Source of the DNA: Adineta ricciae
Lineage: Eukaryota > Rotifera > Eurotatoria > Adinetida > Adinetidae
Length of the DNA: 64,000 nt
Assembly: GCA_905250025.1 (NCBI GenBank)
Contig: CAJNOJ010000076.1
Coordinates: 124,001 to 188,000 of the forward strand
Direction of reading: 5' to 3'
Shown piece after piece: positions 33,526 through 49,100 of this stretch. The notes under the pieces are model-generated. The model was given only the letters and a program-made list of their open reading frames with translations, was not told where the DNA came from and made no database searches. The translations under genes were made by a program, and so were the position numbers. The stretch's first letter is position 1; each line of letters opens with the position of its first letter.

Positions 33526-36500
33526 ATGGATCGACGAATTCTATGCGATAGTTTAATCAAATGGGTACGCACGAAATCAAATTGATATTTTTCAATTTCT
33601 TACTATTTTTCATCTGATTTTGCAGATGAAAACATTGAATCTCAATCGAACAATCAATGGAGCTGTAGACCTGAGCGATGGAGTCTCGATTGGCTTATGT
33701 TTGAAAAATATGTTCGTGAAGATATAAATGGTTTCATTGCATTAAGAAATTCTTTTACTTTCGTCTTTAGTGATGGAAATCATTTCAACGAGAATTGGTT
33801 ACAAAAGATTCGTATAGATGCTGGAGATAATTATCGAATCAAAGTAAAATAGCAACGCATCTTCAATCTCATCTACTTTTGTTTCTGAATTCTATTTTAG
33901 GCAAATAATTTGAAGAAAGTTCTGAAGAATATCACAGATTATTATTCCGAAGTTCGTTTCGTTAACGCTTTTTGGAAACATTAACTAATGCGTGAGCTTG
34001 TTTCTTTGCATAGGTACTTGGTCAATCTCTTGTTGATTTTCAAATGCCGGATTTGAACATGATCGGTAAACATACACTCGTTTTTTGTTTTCGAAAATTG
34101 ACCTGTTTGCTTATCACAGCTGAAAGCACTGATGAAACTGAACTCAGTCGATTACTTCAACTTGTTCTTGGTTGTGCGGTTAGTTGTGATCGTAAACAGA
34201 TCTACATCGAACATATTATGTCGATGGAAGAATCTGTTCAACATGTGTTGATGAATGCTATACAAGAAGTACGTATTGAAGAGAAAGGAGAGTTGAGAAA
34301 GCATGGTGCATTCATTTTAGTTGATGGTCAAAGAGAATCGAAAGAATAATGAAGAATACTCGGAGTTAGGAGAACAGGTAAATGAATGGTTTATTGTCAA
34401 AAAGAAGACAATAGGTCTGCTTTACAGTTGAAACATGCGTTGGAAGAACTAAACCGAGTTGTGGAAGCCAAAGAGGAAATTGAAAATCGTTGTCGCGAAT
34501 TGGACTTACAGGTTTGATCTGACTTACTAATTCAAGATCAGACCGTTCTATCTGCTTGTCATCGTTGCAGATATCTACACTTCAAGATGAAAAACTTGGT
34601 TTAATACAAGAAACAGCGCAATTACACGAACGTATACAACAATTTGAGAATGCCGATGATTCTGAGTAAGTTCGATGAACTATGAGAATGTTCGTATGTA
34701 TTCAATTTTCTAGTTCTGTTGCGAAATCTCGTTATAAAACTCTACAACAACGAATCGAATCTCAACAGGAAGAAATTTTCAAACTGGAAACAGGTTTTAT
34801 CAAGTTTTACTTATTCTATTCGATAAATTGTCGTTTGATTTTCTAGCTGTGCAAGATTATAAAGCAAAATTCGATGATTTACGCGAAGAAAACGAAAGTC
34901 TTCTCAAACGGGTAAAGTGTCCTTTCACTCAAATTAAACAAACACGTAGATACTTACTTTCAGAATGATGATCTCATGGTTCTCGCGAGTGACGCCCGAA
35001 ATTTCAAAGATGAATTAGACATTCTTCGAAATAAATGCGAAAAACTGGTTTGTTCGATTGTTGAATCTCCGCATGCAAATTGAACACTTTGCTTCTTTGG
35101 ATTTCAGACAAAGTTAGAAGCGACAATTGATACGTATAAAGTCAAACTAGAAGAAATGGCCGATCTTCGTCAACAAATCAAATATCTAGAAGAAACGAAC
35201 TTACGCCTATTTGATGAAAAGTCCAATATCGAACAGGAATACAAACAAGCGAAATTGTTGCAAACGCAAGTGGAATTTCACAAACGAACAAATCAAGAAT
35301 TGTATCAGAAAATCAGCGAATTACAACGGTTGGCTGATAAAGCTGAATTCGAAAGAAATCGAACTGAAGAGAAACTCAATGTTATCACCGCAGAGAAATC
35401 CGTAAGCATTCCCATTCATCAATCGATCAAAATCTATGAACGTTTTCTTTAGAATTTAATGAATGAAATCGAATTATTGAAAGAAACCAATGAACAATTA
35501 CAAGCTGTGAACCTGAACGAAGGTAAATACCGATAATTTCACATCTACGATATTCATCTTCGATATGCATTCAGTAACCGAAGGAATCAATTCCAAGGAT
35601 CAATTAACTGGCTCATTAGAAGATCTGAACTTCTTCAATTTACCCGTCGATGTTCGGTAAGGACACTTTCCCTAAATGATCAGTAAATACACCGATTTCC
35701 TTCCAGTGAACGTTTCATTCGTTTACAACATGAGAATAAGATGCTGAAACTACGTCAAACGGAAGAGAATAACAACGAACAACTGCTACTTATTCAAGCC
35801 AATTGTGACCACTTGAAAGATCAAAACAATCAATTAACAAACGACCTCTGGTAGGATTTCGGATTGAACTCTTCTGCTTAGAAAGACCATCTCGTGATTT
35901 TTCAGGATGGCAAATCAAAAGATACTTGAGTTGGAAGCAACGTTGAAAGATACAACATCTTTAGCAGCGAATACAAGTGAAATAACTGATCTGAAGAAAT
36001 CACTTAATCGAGCAATGGCTCGTCACGATGAAGAATCGGGTCGATCAAAGATGTTAATCGACGACTTACAGAGACGATTAGATGCTTCAGGTAGAATGAA
36101 CTGTTTTGAATGTCGAAGGAGTCAAATCGAAAATTGTGGTTTAGAAAAACAATTAGTCGAAAAGGAGAAAATGATTGCAACAAAAACAACGGAAATCAGC
36201 GCTATGGAAGAACGATATGTTCAATATCTGGAAAAAGCGAAAATGATTCTACGTCAAATGGATCCGCGAAATACCAACTCCATCGGCAATCAAGAATTGC
36301 AATTATTACGAAAACAAATTGATGAGAAAGATCGCCGGTTGAAAGAACTTGATGTAAATCTCAATCATCTGCTCTCTGTTTAGTTTGCATCAATCTTTCA
36401 TTTTATTTTCTAGAAAGAATATGAAAAAATGAAAGCAATTAAAGAAGATCAAGAAAAGCTACTAATCAGTGCATGGTATTCATTGGTATGTGTGAATTGT

Positions 36501-36711
36501 TATCTAAGACCTTTCGTATCGATGGTTTTTCTTTTTTCAGGGTAGTACCTTCCAACGGCGAGAGTTTGAAGAACGCTTAAAATCTCATGAAAACCAATCG
36601 TTTCTCTCCAAACAACGTAATATTCCTTCTGCACGTAAACAACTTCCATCTGATCCGTCCAGTTCGTCAACAAATGGAGTTAACAACAACGGCAACAACT
36701 TAAAACGATAG
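33526..36711 (+). CDS. HOOK-family microtubule/dynein adaptor
   Basis: Multi-exon gene with introns of about 50-60 nt. The start MDRRILCDSLIKW, followed by MKTLNLNRTING and VDLSDGVSIGLCLKN, is the HOOK N-terminal calponin-homology-like domain. It is completed by VLGQSLVDFQMPDLNMI and ELSRLLQLVLGCAV. The remainder is a long coiled coil (heptads from about 34360 to 36500) with Glu/Lys/Leu-rich segments such as LRQQIKYLEETNLRLF, then a short Ser/Asn-rich C-terminus ending NGNNLKR. HOOK proteins form the FTS-Hook-FHIP complex and activate dynein-dynactin transport of endosomes. The length (about 700 aa) fits. The stop at 36711 is 204 nt before the UQCC1 start. Confidence 0.88.
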
Positions 36712-36915
36712 TCTTTCTCGTCGATTCGCTATCTCTCGCATTTAATTTCGCAAAAAAAACTTCTTCTTCTTCTCAGCGTGTATTTTAGCATTTCGAAGAT
36801 GTTTTTATTCAGTTGTATATAGCTACTCTATTTAATAACTCACTTTCGCTTTTTTTTTTCTCTCTTTTTGTCAGTATTAGAAAGCTAATCTAATTAAAAA
36901 TTTCTTTTTTACTAG

Positions 36916-37804
36916 ATGTTGAGGTTTATCCTAGCGAATCAAATTAGATACCAACGTTGTTATTTGATGGTCGCACAACGTTGCCTTTCAACGCCGCCAT
37001 CAGCATCGACAAAAGCGAAACAGATATCTGCTCTACCTGTTGGAACGGGCTTGAGTACAGTTGAGTCGCCGAACAATCTCCCGATAATGTATGTTCCAAG
37101 TTTAATGACACGCATAAAAATGAAACTCGGCCTTCAAGGAGATCTTCGTGAACCGCAGAAGGTTTTGTACCAAGCAGCGGCGATCTCATATTACATGATT
37201 GCGTCATCAGTGGATTACGATGCCATACAACGTGAACTTAATATGCCAGATGTCTTTGCGTCCTTTGGAAGAGTTGTTTTTCTACACATCTGGCTTATAC
37301 TGGTTCGTTATATACAACTAGGTAAAAGTCGATAAAACTAAGATAAGTTTTGATAATGTACTGTTTTTCATAGGGCCATCCGGTGTCTATCTACGTCGGC
37401 ATTTAGCTCGTACAATGTGGACGGATCTGGATATGCGTGCGCAACAAATTCTTCCCGGTCAAGCGAAAGTTCGTCGTTCACAATTCGATGAATTGCGTGC
37501 AGAAATGAATGCGTTTATGTTAGCATTAGACGAAGGTCTGGTCGATGACGATACTGTTCTAGCAGCAGCTGTATGGAGACATCTGTGTTCTTCGCAACCG
37601 ACTTCGCTGGATCGTCTTGCTAATATTGTAACATACATACGCAAAAATGTTCGTCATTTAGAGCAATTACCGGATGAGAATTTTTTGAAAAATGGTTATA
37701 TCTATTTTCTACCAATGCACAGTGATACAGTTGATACGAAATTTGTAAATCAACACTATTTGGACTTTAAAAATAAAGCGGGAGGATTGGTTCGGAAAGC
37801 TTAG
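36916..37804 (+). CDS. UQCC1: ubiquinol-cytochrome c reductase assembly factor 1-like (Cbp3 homologue), about 278 aa
   Basis: Two exons (36916-37321 and 37374-37804) are joined inside a Gly codon. The N-terminus is basic with Arg and Ser and no acidic residues (MLRFILANQIRYQRC), as expected for a mitochondrial targeting peptide. The chaperone domain includes KVLYQAAAISYYMIASSVD, FASFGRVVFLHIWLILVRY, LARTMWTDLDMRA and a C-terminal AAAVWRHLC segment typical of ubiquinol-cytochrome c chaperone proteins. The family assists translation and assembly of cytochrome b in complex III. The ATG lies immediately after a perfect acceptor (tttttactag), so the mRNA 5' end could be created by trans-splicing. 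The gap to the kinase gene downstream is 46 nt. Confidence 0.85.
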
Positions 37805-37850
37805 AACATCATTTTGTATGTGCATGTTTGGTTTTTGTAGATAAATAAAG

Positions 37851-39936
<2,086 letters not shown>

Positions 39937-40115
39937 ATCTTCCTTGTCTTTCTTTCTTTCTTTCTTACTCGTGTTGATTCATTCGGTGAAAGTTAGTGAG
40001 AGAAAAAAAGAGTGTACAATCAAGTCTTCGTGTTCCAAGAGAGAATTAAATAAAATAAATGTATATAAGAATAAACAAAGCAAAAGAAAATTATCTTCAG
40101 TTTATTCAGTTTTCT

Positions 40116-43100
40116 CTAATCATCAAGTTGACAAAGTAAAGCTACGCCACGTTTTATCCAGTGTTGCGGCGGTTGATTGGTTGGCATATAAACAGCCATA
40201 ACAAAATTTGTCGAATGACCGGTTGTTGAAAGTACACCACGTCGTTCGCTCGTTTTATATACTGGACATTCGTATGTTCCTTCGGTGTTCAAATCGTTGG
40301 TTTTGACCGGTTTTACCCAGATGATTGGCACGGCATCGTAGAGAACTTTTGTGAATTGTTCATCAAGTAATCCTCTGAACAAACAAGACAATTTTAATGA
40401 TAACGAATATTGAGGGAAAGGAATGATTTACGTTTCCTGATTCCATCGTGCACCATCAAGGTAAAGACCAAATATATATGCACCATCTGTTGGGCCTGTA
40501 TCACTCTTAGTGATTTTCAAAATCTAAAACAGAACTTTCAGATTTCAAAGAAATGTTTTATAGATCGAAATACTTGAAATTCGAATGCTAATAGATCGAT
40601 TGGTATGGTGTATTTTCTTGCATAATTCTGTTTGACACCAGTTAAAAATGCTTGAGTGAAATAAAAGCCTGATATCCAATAAACAGATGGTTTTCCTGTT
40701 TCATACCATGTCTAAATGAAGAGGAGATCCCTTGATCTATGATCGGAATTCAAATGTGATGAAATTTACTGTGAGAAATTTGATACGTTCTAACAAATCA
40801 TTATAATAAGATCCTAAGCTCTTCAACGATGGATAAGATTGCTTCATCCACATTTCAGGTTGTTTACCAATCATTAAACTATTTGCTAACGATTCTAATT
40901 CCGCATTCATGACAACTAAACCTTTGATTGCTTTAATGACATTTTGTAAACTCGACCGAATAACGGACATTAATCTAAAAGAATATCCCATCAATTTTAG
41001 AACTGCTATTTTACGCATGATGTGCAACTTACTTATTGAATCGTTCCATCTCTTGTACTAAAACTGTGTTCATACTTTCTTCATATCGTGTCGGATATTT
41101 TTTCATTGCTTGTTCGAGATCAAAATTATTTGGTAACTAAATCAAACAAACAAACATGCAAGACAAACTGAGAAATCTTATGAGAAAACCGATTTACTTT
41201 TGAAAGAATATCATTGGCGATTGCAGTTAGTTTCTTATCAGTATCTCCACCTTCAGCTGATGTCGAACCCATGGTTAAAAGAATGGAATCGAATAGAAGT
41301 CGTGTGGCTTGTAAATCTTTCGATATATCAACATTTTCATGCATACCAAACACTTCTGGGTGTTGGATTAATGGCAATTGTTTGATAAATTCGACGTATT
41401 CATCATAGGTGCCTTTGGGTGGAACATAATAAACGCCACTTGGAGATAGTTTATGTTTGAGCTCTTCGGCAACTTGTGGATTGTAGAAATCGACGAGAAT
41501 AGTTCGGAGACATCGACGATCCCAATCATCCGTAACTGTGAACACGAGAAATAATAAAAAGCAGATAAAGAGATTTGAAAGGAAAAATGAAACTTATCGG
41601 CCTCCGTAGTTACATTCACCAGCCATGTAACGGATCGCATCCTAAATTAAAAGTAGAATTTTTATTGATAACCTTGAATTTTCTACTTACGTATGGAACT
41701 TCAGTATATTCATTGATAAACATCTACAAACGAATAGTTTCAAAACTTTTTCAGTAAGCATTCAGAAAGAAACATACTTGAAGCTGTCGAACAGAAATTA
41801 ACAGGTCAGACTCGTTGAAACCATATGGAATGTTAAATCCTTGTGGTCTAAAACAATTCTTGTGTGGATCAGTGAGTAACTACATAGACTATCTTTCATA
41901 CCCAAACTTTCTCCTTTCTTGTACTAGTGCATGGAAAAAGCACAGACCGAACAGTAAACGTTCCCATACAGCTTCTTTTCCTTCATCGATTTTATTGAAG
42001 AACGTTGGTTCACAAATTGGTGCGTTCAAGTATGATTGCAACATATTCATTCGAAGACCCGTCGGTGGTTCATTAGTTAATTCTAAATCACAGCAAACAT
42101 TTGTCGTATCCTTAGCGAAATTCTTCGAATACTTACTAACACCATTTTGTAGAATTGTGACTGGAAACTAAATGAAGAAAACGCATAGATATAATTCAAG
42201 AAAATGAGAGTCGTACTTTAGGAGATGGATATGATGTTAACCAAAGTCGAAATTCAGGGTGTGTATTATCAGCCGCAAAGTCTTCACAAATCTTTTCCAA
42301 TGTTTGCATCCAACTAAAGAATCAATGAAACTAAGTATTCAAACGAATATCTATTCTTACCTGACAGCTAAATGACAGTTTTGTAGACAGACCCAACCAC
42401 CATCACCTTGAGCACGCTGGATCATAGCGGAAGCGAATGGTCCCTTGAATACAAACAGAAAACGTGAGAATGATGTAAAAACAAGTTCAACTGCTAACCT
42501 GTCCTTGACCGAGTGAGATATAATGAAATTTCTTTTCGTAAAATCCTTTATCTTTGGCGATTTTAACCAATTGAGCCATTGGATCAGCACCCGGGGAGAG
42601 AATGAAAACGATCGGCGCTAATGAATGAGAATCGTTGAAACTTTTCGCTAAATCGAATGGCGGCGGTTCGACGAATTTCTGTCCGAGATTTTTTTTCACA
42701 AATTCGATCACCATCTGAACGACCTTATCCGGACGAATGACTCGAACGACAGTCATCTTTTGAAATTGATCCAGTTTTTCATTCCATGGTGCCGGTAATT
42801 CAACTGTCATCGGATCTTTCGAATCGTAGATAGCTCGAAAGCCCGCGATATTCGCTTCGAAACTTTCACTACAAACACAAACAACGGCCAGTTTAAAGGT
42901 CTCTCCAAGTGGTCAAAAAGCTTTTCATACCGAAGTCCAACAAATTTTGATAAATCAGATAGACGACACAATTCATCCCAAGATTTGTCCGAGAGCCAAC
43001 CTTGGCCTGGATTTTTGTGCTTATTCTCTAGACCGATACCACCGGTAAGAAAGAATAGATATTCCGCTTTGTCCATTTCATGTTGGGCACTGGAAAAACA

Positions 43101-46100
43101 CATTGTTTGTATAGAAATTCTATGAAAACGTTTTCTCTTACAGCATGATGCTTGTACACAGGATGAAGGAGAAGAGTAATTTATCTTTTTCGAACAACGA
43201 TCGACAAACATTTGTGTACAAGTTATAAGTAAAGTGATCTTGAAGGTTTTTCAAACGGCGTGCCAGTATTTTCGATTTCAAACTATAATCATTCGAATCG
43301 TAATCAACATTAACAAAAACATCATTATATACCTGTCATTAATCGAATTGATATAAAGATTAATAAACCATTGTAATGAATATTGGTACACTATCGAAAG
43401 AAATTTCAGTTAGATGAATGGAATGGAGAAAATCTGACGTACTAGGATCAATATTTGGTAAATCATTGAGACAAAAGAACAGAATAGCCGAATATTCGGC
43501 AATGGATTTGTAATCCTGTCTGGATGCGTCGATTTTCTTTGCTGTTTCTTCCGCAATTTTTTGTTTTTTGGAAATTTCATCTGAGATTAATTTCGACGAG
43601 TCCAGCGTTTCAATAGCTGCTTCATCTTCTAAGATGTTTCCTTCGGATGAACTGAGTGTAAATAAGATTTTGTCTTCAGCTTCTTTCAATAAACGTTGAT
43701 TTTCAGCTTGGGTGATGATCAATGCTTGACGTTCTTCCTCTAATTCAGGTCGTTCCTTCGCAACAACGATACCTGTGTAGAAAAAATCGCATACAAATAA
43801 GCATTATCTTTGATGGATTTTTCTTACCAAGCAACTGATCTTGAAGGCCTTCAGATGTAATCATAAAATTGAGGAGATTGACTTTAGTTGAAATTTCTAG
43901 AGAAGAAAATGATGATTATTCTTGAATTTCGAGGATCTATTCGCGATCAAACCTGGCAAGTAGTGTGGGTTTCGTAGTTTTGTCGTGATGAACAATTTGA
44001 AATCATTGGAGTATTCGATAATTTTATCACCCAAACGAATCATTTCCACTCCGGCTAAATTTTTAACAATAATACAACATTTCTACGTTCGTTATCATTT
44101 ACCTTGTTTGAATACTTGTTTGAGCAGGATCGGCTCCAACGATGGATCTAAATCTTCGCCCACATTTTCGATCAACAGAGGTAAACCCAATTGAATGCAG
44201 TTATCCAACTGACGCATAAAATCGTTATCAGTTAATTTGACAACTTTGAGATTTAATGATGCATAGGTGTTCTTAATCCATCGATTCGCTTGACTTTGCG
44301 GATCGATCATTAGTGGCCAACGATTTGAATTTTGAATGGTGACAGCATTGTCGACTGAAAAGGAGTCTTTCGGTAAACCATTGATGTTCCACGCCTAGAG
44401 AAATCGAACGAGTTGAACAAAACTTTTAAATGACATCTTACTTGAATCTTGATTGGTTCACCAAGTGTAGCAGCGAGCGAATATTTATCAGCATCGGAAC
44501 ATGGAAGATTTTTCTTCTTACATAAATCAATCCAAGCACTAAGCAAAGAAACGATTCAGAAGTCGATTTTGGTCGTGTGAACTTACTGAGTAGTTTCATC
44601 ACGGAATGCGCTCGTAAATGCACCAAGATAACCAATAACACCTGATGAAACTAACACATCACCAAGGAGGTTATCATAGATCTTCTGAAGATTCTCGGCT
44701 GCTAATGTCCAACGTGTTTTTTCACCACCTAGACCACCGATTAGTTTTTGAGCACGGACCAATTTCTTGGCGCAAAGATCGACTTCGTATTCTAATTGTG
44801 CTTTGCGATTTTGTGCTGCATCAAGATCTTCTTGAAGTTTACGTAAACGGTTTCTAAAAGACAGATCAGAAGCAGATGTTTCGATTCGTTCGTATAGAAA
44901 TAATACAATCGACTCACTCGACTTGTGCTAACTGTGCACGTTTAGCTGCCAATGTTGCTTCAAGTTCTCGTACTTCGCGATCAACTTCTTCAAGTTTTGC
45001 CTTTTTCGGTGCGACTTCTTTAGCAATACGGTCATAGACATCCATGGCTCGAACGAAGAGAATCAAACCGTGTGCAGCAACCGAGGCTTGTTTGACACGA
45101 GCTGGTTCAAGATCAGCATCTGTTAAGTATTCATCACGTAATTTTTTCATAACTTCTGGTGCAATGTGATCTTTATCGAATGTTTTCAATTGATTGATAA
45201 AATCCATTTCTGCTAAAGCTTTTTTTGCTGGTCCCCAGTAATCAATAATTCTCTTTCCGGGATTATTCGGATCTGGTTTTCTGTCCGGTTGACGATTAGT
45301 TAAGACGCAAATGGATGCAAGAACTTTTCGAACGGTGCTTGGTGGCTGTTGCATAGTACGAATTTCTGTTATATCAGCGGGCTTCAACGTATCCAAGGCG
45401 TTGATAGCTGCTTCAAGAGCAGGCATAGCAGCCGAGAGATCATGTTCACATTCTTCCTATTAGAATCAAATGAGGTTTCTATGAGTGACAGATGAAAAGA
45501 TAAATATCAATATATTACTTTTAATTTATTCGCACCAATTGCTTTCTCATTGACAACAGCTTCTTCGGCGACGACAATCTCACGTGTTTCACCTGCTTGT
45601 TTCGATTGAATTTCAATATCAGCCAACATAGCTGCTGTTTCTTTAGCACTTTCTTTTAACTGTGGCTGCAGTGCTTCTAATTCGATACGCATTTTGCCGA
45701 CCTACACAATAGAAGATAGAATTCGTTGGAATCAGATATATTGACTTTACTTGTGTCTCGGCAAAAGCCAATTGATCAAGACCTTTGACATAACGCTTCT
45801 TCGCTCCCATGATTTCATTTTGTTTTCTTGTAATTAACATCTTAAAACCTGATATGGCTTGTAAATACGATGTCGGTGTCACATAGTTGTATCGTTGTAG
45901 CTTTTGATAGAATTTTTCGGATAATTTCTGGGTACTCGTATGAAAGTATTTGACAATATCAACGCATGCGTCCTTTTCGGTGTCTTTTATATCGACCTGT
46001 TCAAGATATTTTTTTGCAACACGTTCTAAAGCATCTTCAGGCCATGCTTGAAACCAGTCGAGTGTACAACAACTAGAAAAAAAAACATGAAATAGTGCCT

Positions 46101-49100
46101 CGTTTTCAGTTAATTCCAAGTCCGACTTACTTGATCAACGAAGGAAACTGCCTTAGACGTGATCGAAATGCATCACCAATTGGTGAGAAAGCTAGGACAA
46201 TGTGAAGATTATCTCGAACACGATTGATGAAGAATTGAAATAGAGCCAATGGGCCGAACTCAGCATTTTTATCTCCATCCGACAATGCAGCTGCTGCTTG
46301 TCCAGCGACAGCTTCCATAATTTCACCACGTTCATCAGCAGCAAATAAATTCGGTACTTCGCCAGTGTTCAACAGCGAATCGATATCTTCTAAGAATCGT
46401 TCGTCTTTTATTTGAGAATCAGTCAAAAGAAACACGGTTGGCTTATTTTGTGCACCCGACATTTTCATAACACGTTTACAATCTTCACGGAATTCGACGA
46501 CGCCGTAATTTTTTGTGATTTCAGGTTGATGAACATCATAGTTCGCCATAGCGGCTGCAAGTCGTGTCAACGATTGACGACCACTGCCACCAACACCAAC
46601 CAACAGTGCATTACCACCCGGTAGGCGAAGGATACGACAAATACGAGATAAATGCTCCAAAACATAACGGAAAACAACGAGATTCATCTTAGTTTTATGT
46701 GTACTGTTGTATTCGTCAACTGCTTTTTCGACAATTGAATACATTGTATCGATAACTTTAACTTCTTCATAGAAGCGTTCATCAACATCAAGATCAGGTC
46801 GAAGAAAATCACCAAAGAGCAAACTGCGTAAATCTTCTTCTGTTACTTTTCCACTACCTCTGCCACCATTAGCCAAATGATCAAATACAGCATCGAAACT
46901 TTCTTTGAATATATCTTTGATGCATGTTTTGATTGCTCTGGAAACATAAAAGAGGAATGAGGATTTGTTCTCAACACATGAAAGGATGACTTACTCAACT
47001 AGCCATGTACGATCTTTGTCATCGATTAGACGATCGTAAAAGACACGCATTGTTTCATGTACCCACAATCTAAATATCGATAAGAATGAGTGATTGGTTG
47101 GTCCAATAAAACTGTTCTATTTTACCGAATAAACGTTCGTTTGGACTCAACTTCAGATTTACGAATTAAACAGCACCCAACAATGACACGGGAAAAGTCA
47201 CGTAAGTTGAAAATATCTATACATTAAACGAGATATGCTTAAGATGATTATTGTCAATGGAGTAGAAAATTATTTACAATGTGATTTAGCCGGCGTCGGA
47301 AGAAGTGAAACTGCTGCAGCATTGTAGATTTGTAGAGTCGATTGTACAATTTGATTTCCAATAGTCAGGTAGTCAGAAGTAAATTCTTGGCCCTACAGAA
47401 CAAAAGAGCCTCTTGTGATGAGAATGAGTAGTGTGTATCAATACGGACTCGAATGTAAACCGAGAAAAGTGTCGAGAAGATTTTTGTTAATGTTTCATCT
47501 GTAAATGGATTGATTGCGATTGTCATAAAATGTCGAATAAATCGTGGTGTAACAACATTTCTGCCACCACCTGGTGGGCCCATAGCAGCAACAAACTGAA
47601 TATCTTCAAGAATTATCTTTGTTGTATCCTTACGATCGTACCTAAATAAATACGAGAATGATGAATTCGATTTGGAGAATAAAATTTGTACGAACCAATG
47701 TCCATGATCCATATATTGACGAAGCAATTCAATGGGACCTTGGGCGCCATATTTATCTTTTTGTGGCATATTCATATCGTCAACGAAGAAGACTGCTTTT
47801 TTCATCATTGGAGGGCCGACGGTACCTTTACGACGACGATCCAGACGTGACATAATAATATCCTAAGACAGTGTATTGAGCATGTTTAAAGTAAAACAAT
47901 ACAAACGATACTTACTTGAACTTGATTATTGGAAGTTTGCGCACTGAAATTGATGAAGAATGCCATATACTGATCTTTGTCAATTTTGTTCATTAAATAA
48001 TTTTGTACATAAGCACTTTTGCCTGTTCCCGTCGATCCAACGAACAGAATCGGTCGTTTATGTGGGACGATAAGATCAAGCATATAGTTCACTCGAGTTG
48101 TGTCAATAGTTGGAACGATATATCGACGAATGTTCTTCATTGATACTGTTGTGCCGCCCTCTGATGATCGCATTAAATTTTCCCATGGAAACCATTCGCC
48201 ACGGTTTTTACATCCGAAATAATAATCATGTACAAGACCTTTTTCAGGGATTTGAATTTCAAATTTGCCTTGAAAGACATCTGGAATAGGTTCTCCTTTT
48301 CCACGTAACAAGTCACGAAGGAATAGATCAAATTTAACTCGACTGTCCGTATCGCCTGTCGCACCGATGGACCAAATACAAGCCCATTGAGTAACATAGA
48401 TTAGCCACGAACGTACATTTTTATTCTTTTCTGGTTCGTGTTCGTCTTTTAACGCATCGCTCATACACATGTCCACCCAGTTCATCATACTACGAACTAA
48501 ATTCGAATCACCAGTTGGATTCAACTCTTTGGTGACATGTCGAATATGATCTAAGACAAACAAAATTTCAAAAATTATCCTTTTAGCGATGCCTTAACAT
48601 ACCGAGGCATGGTGGCACTAGAAAATCGAAGAGAGCTAAGATATCGTGTTTGAATACTCTCAAAGGTTGAGCTATTTCGCCATTCACCCACGATTCTACC
48701 AATGGGCGCCAACCCAGTACACGTGGCTCTAAATAAATCATACCGCATCGTGAAACCGTAGCAGGCTAGAAGAACAAATTCGCATAGAATAAAGATGAAA
48801 CATCAATAAAATACATACAGATGCTTGAGATAGATCCATAACTTCGAAAATCATCGACATTACATTTGACATTTGAATAATTTCCCCACTAGTCAAACAT
48901 AATTTTTTATTATCATCCAAGACTGTATTCATATTTTCAATCCAAACAGCATCGACAGGTCCGTCAAAAATAACCCATTTTCTATCCGGATTTTCCGTCA
49001 TGGCAAAATCACGAAACGTATTCGCTAACACACCATCATTCCATTCATGTGATACCAAATCTACAGGCAAAGAAAACCAGATATTCTTCAATCTTACGTG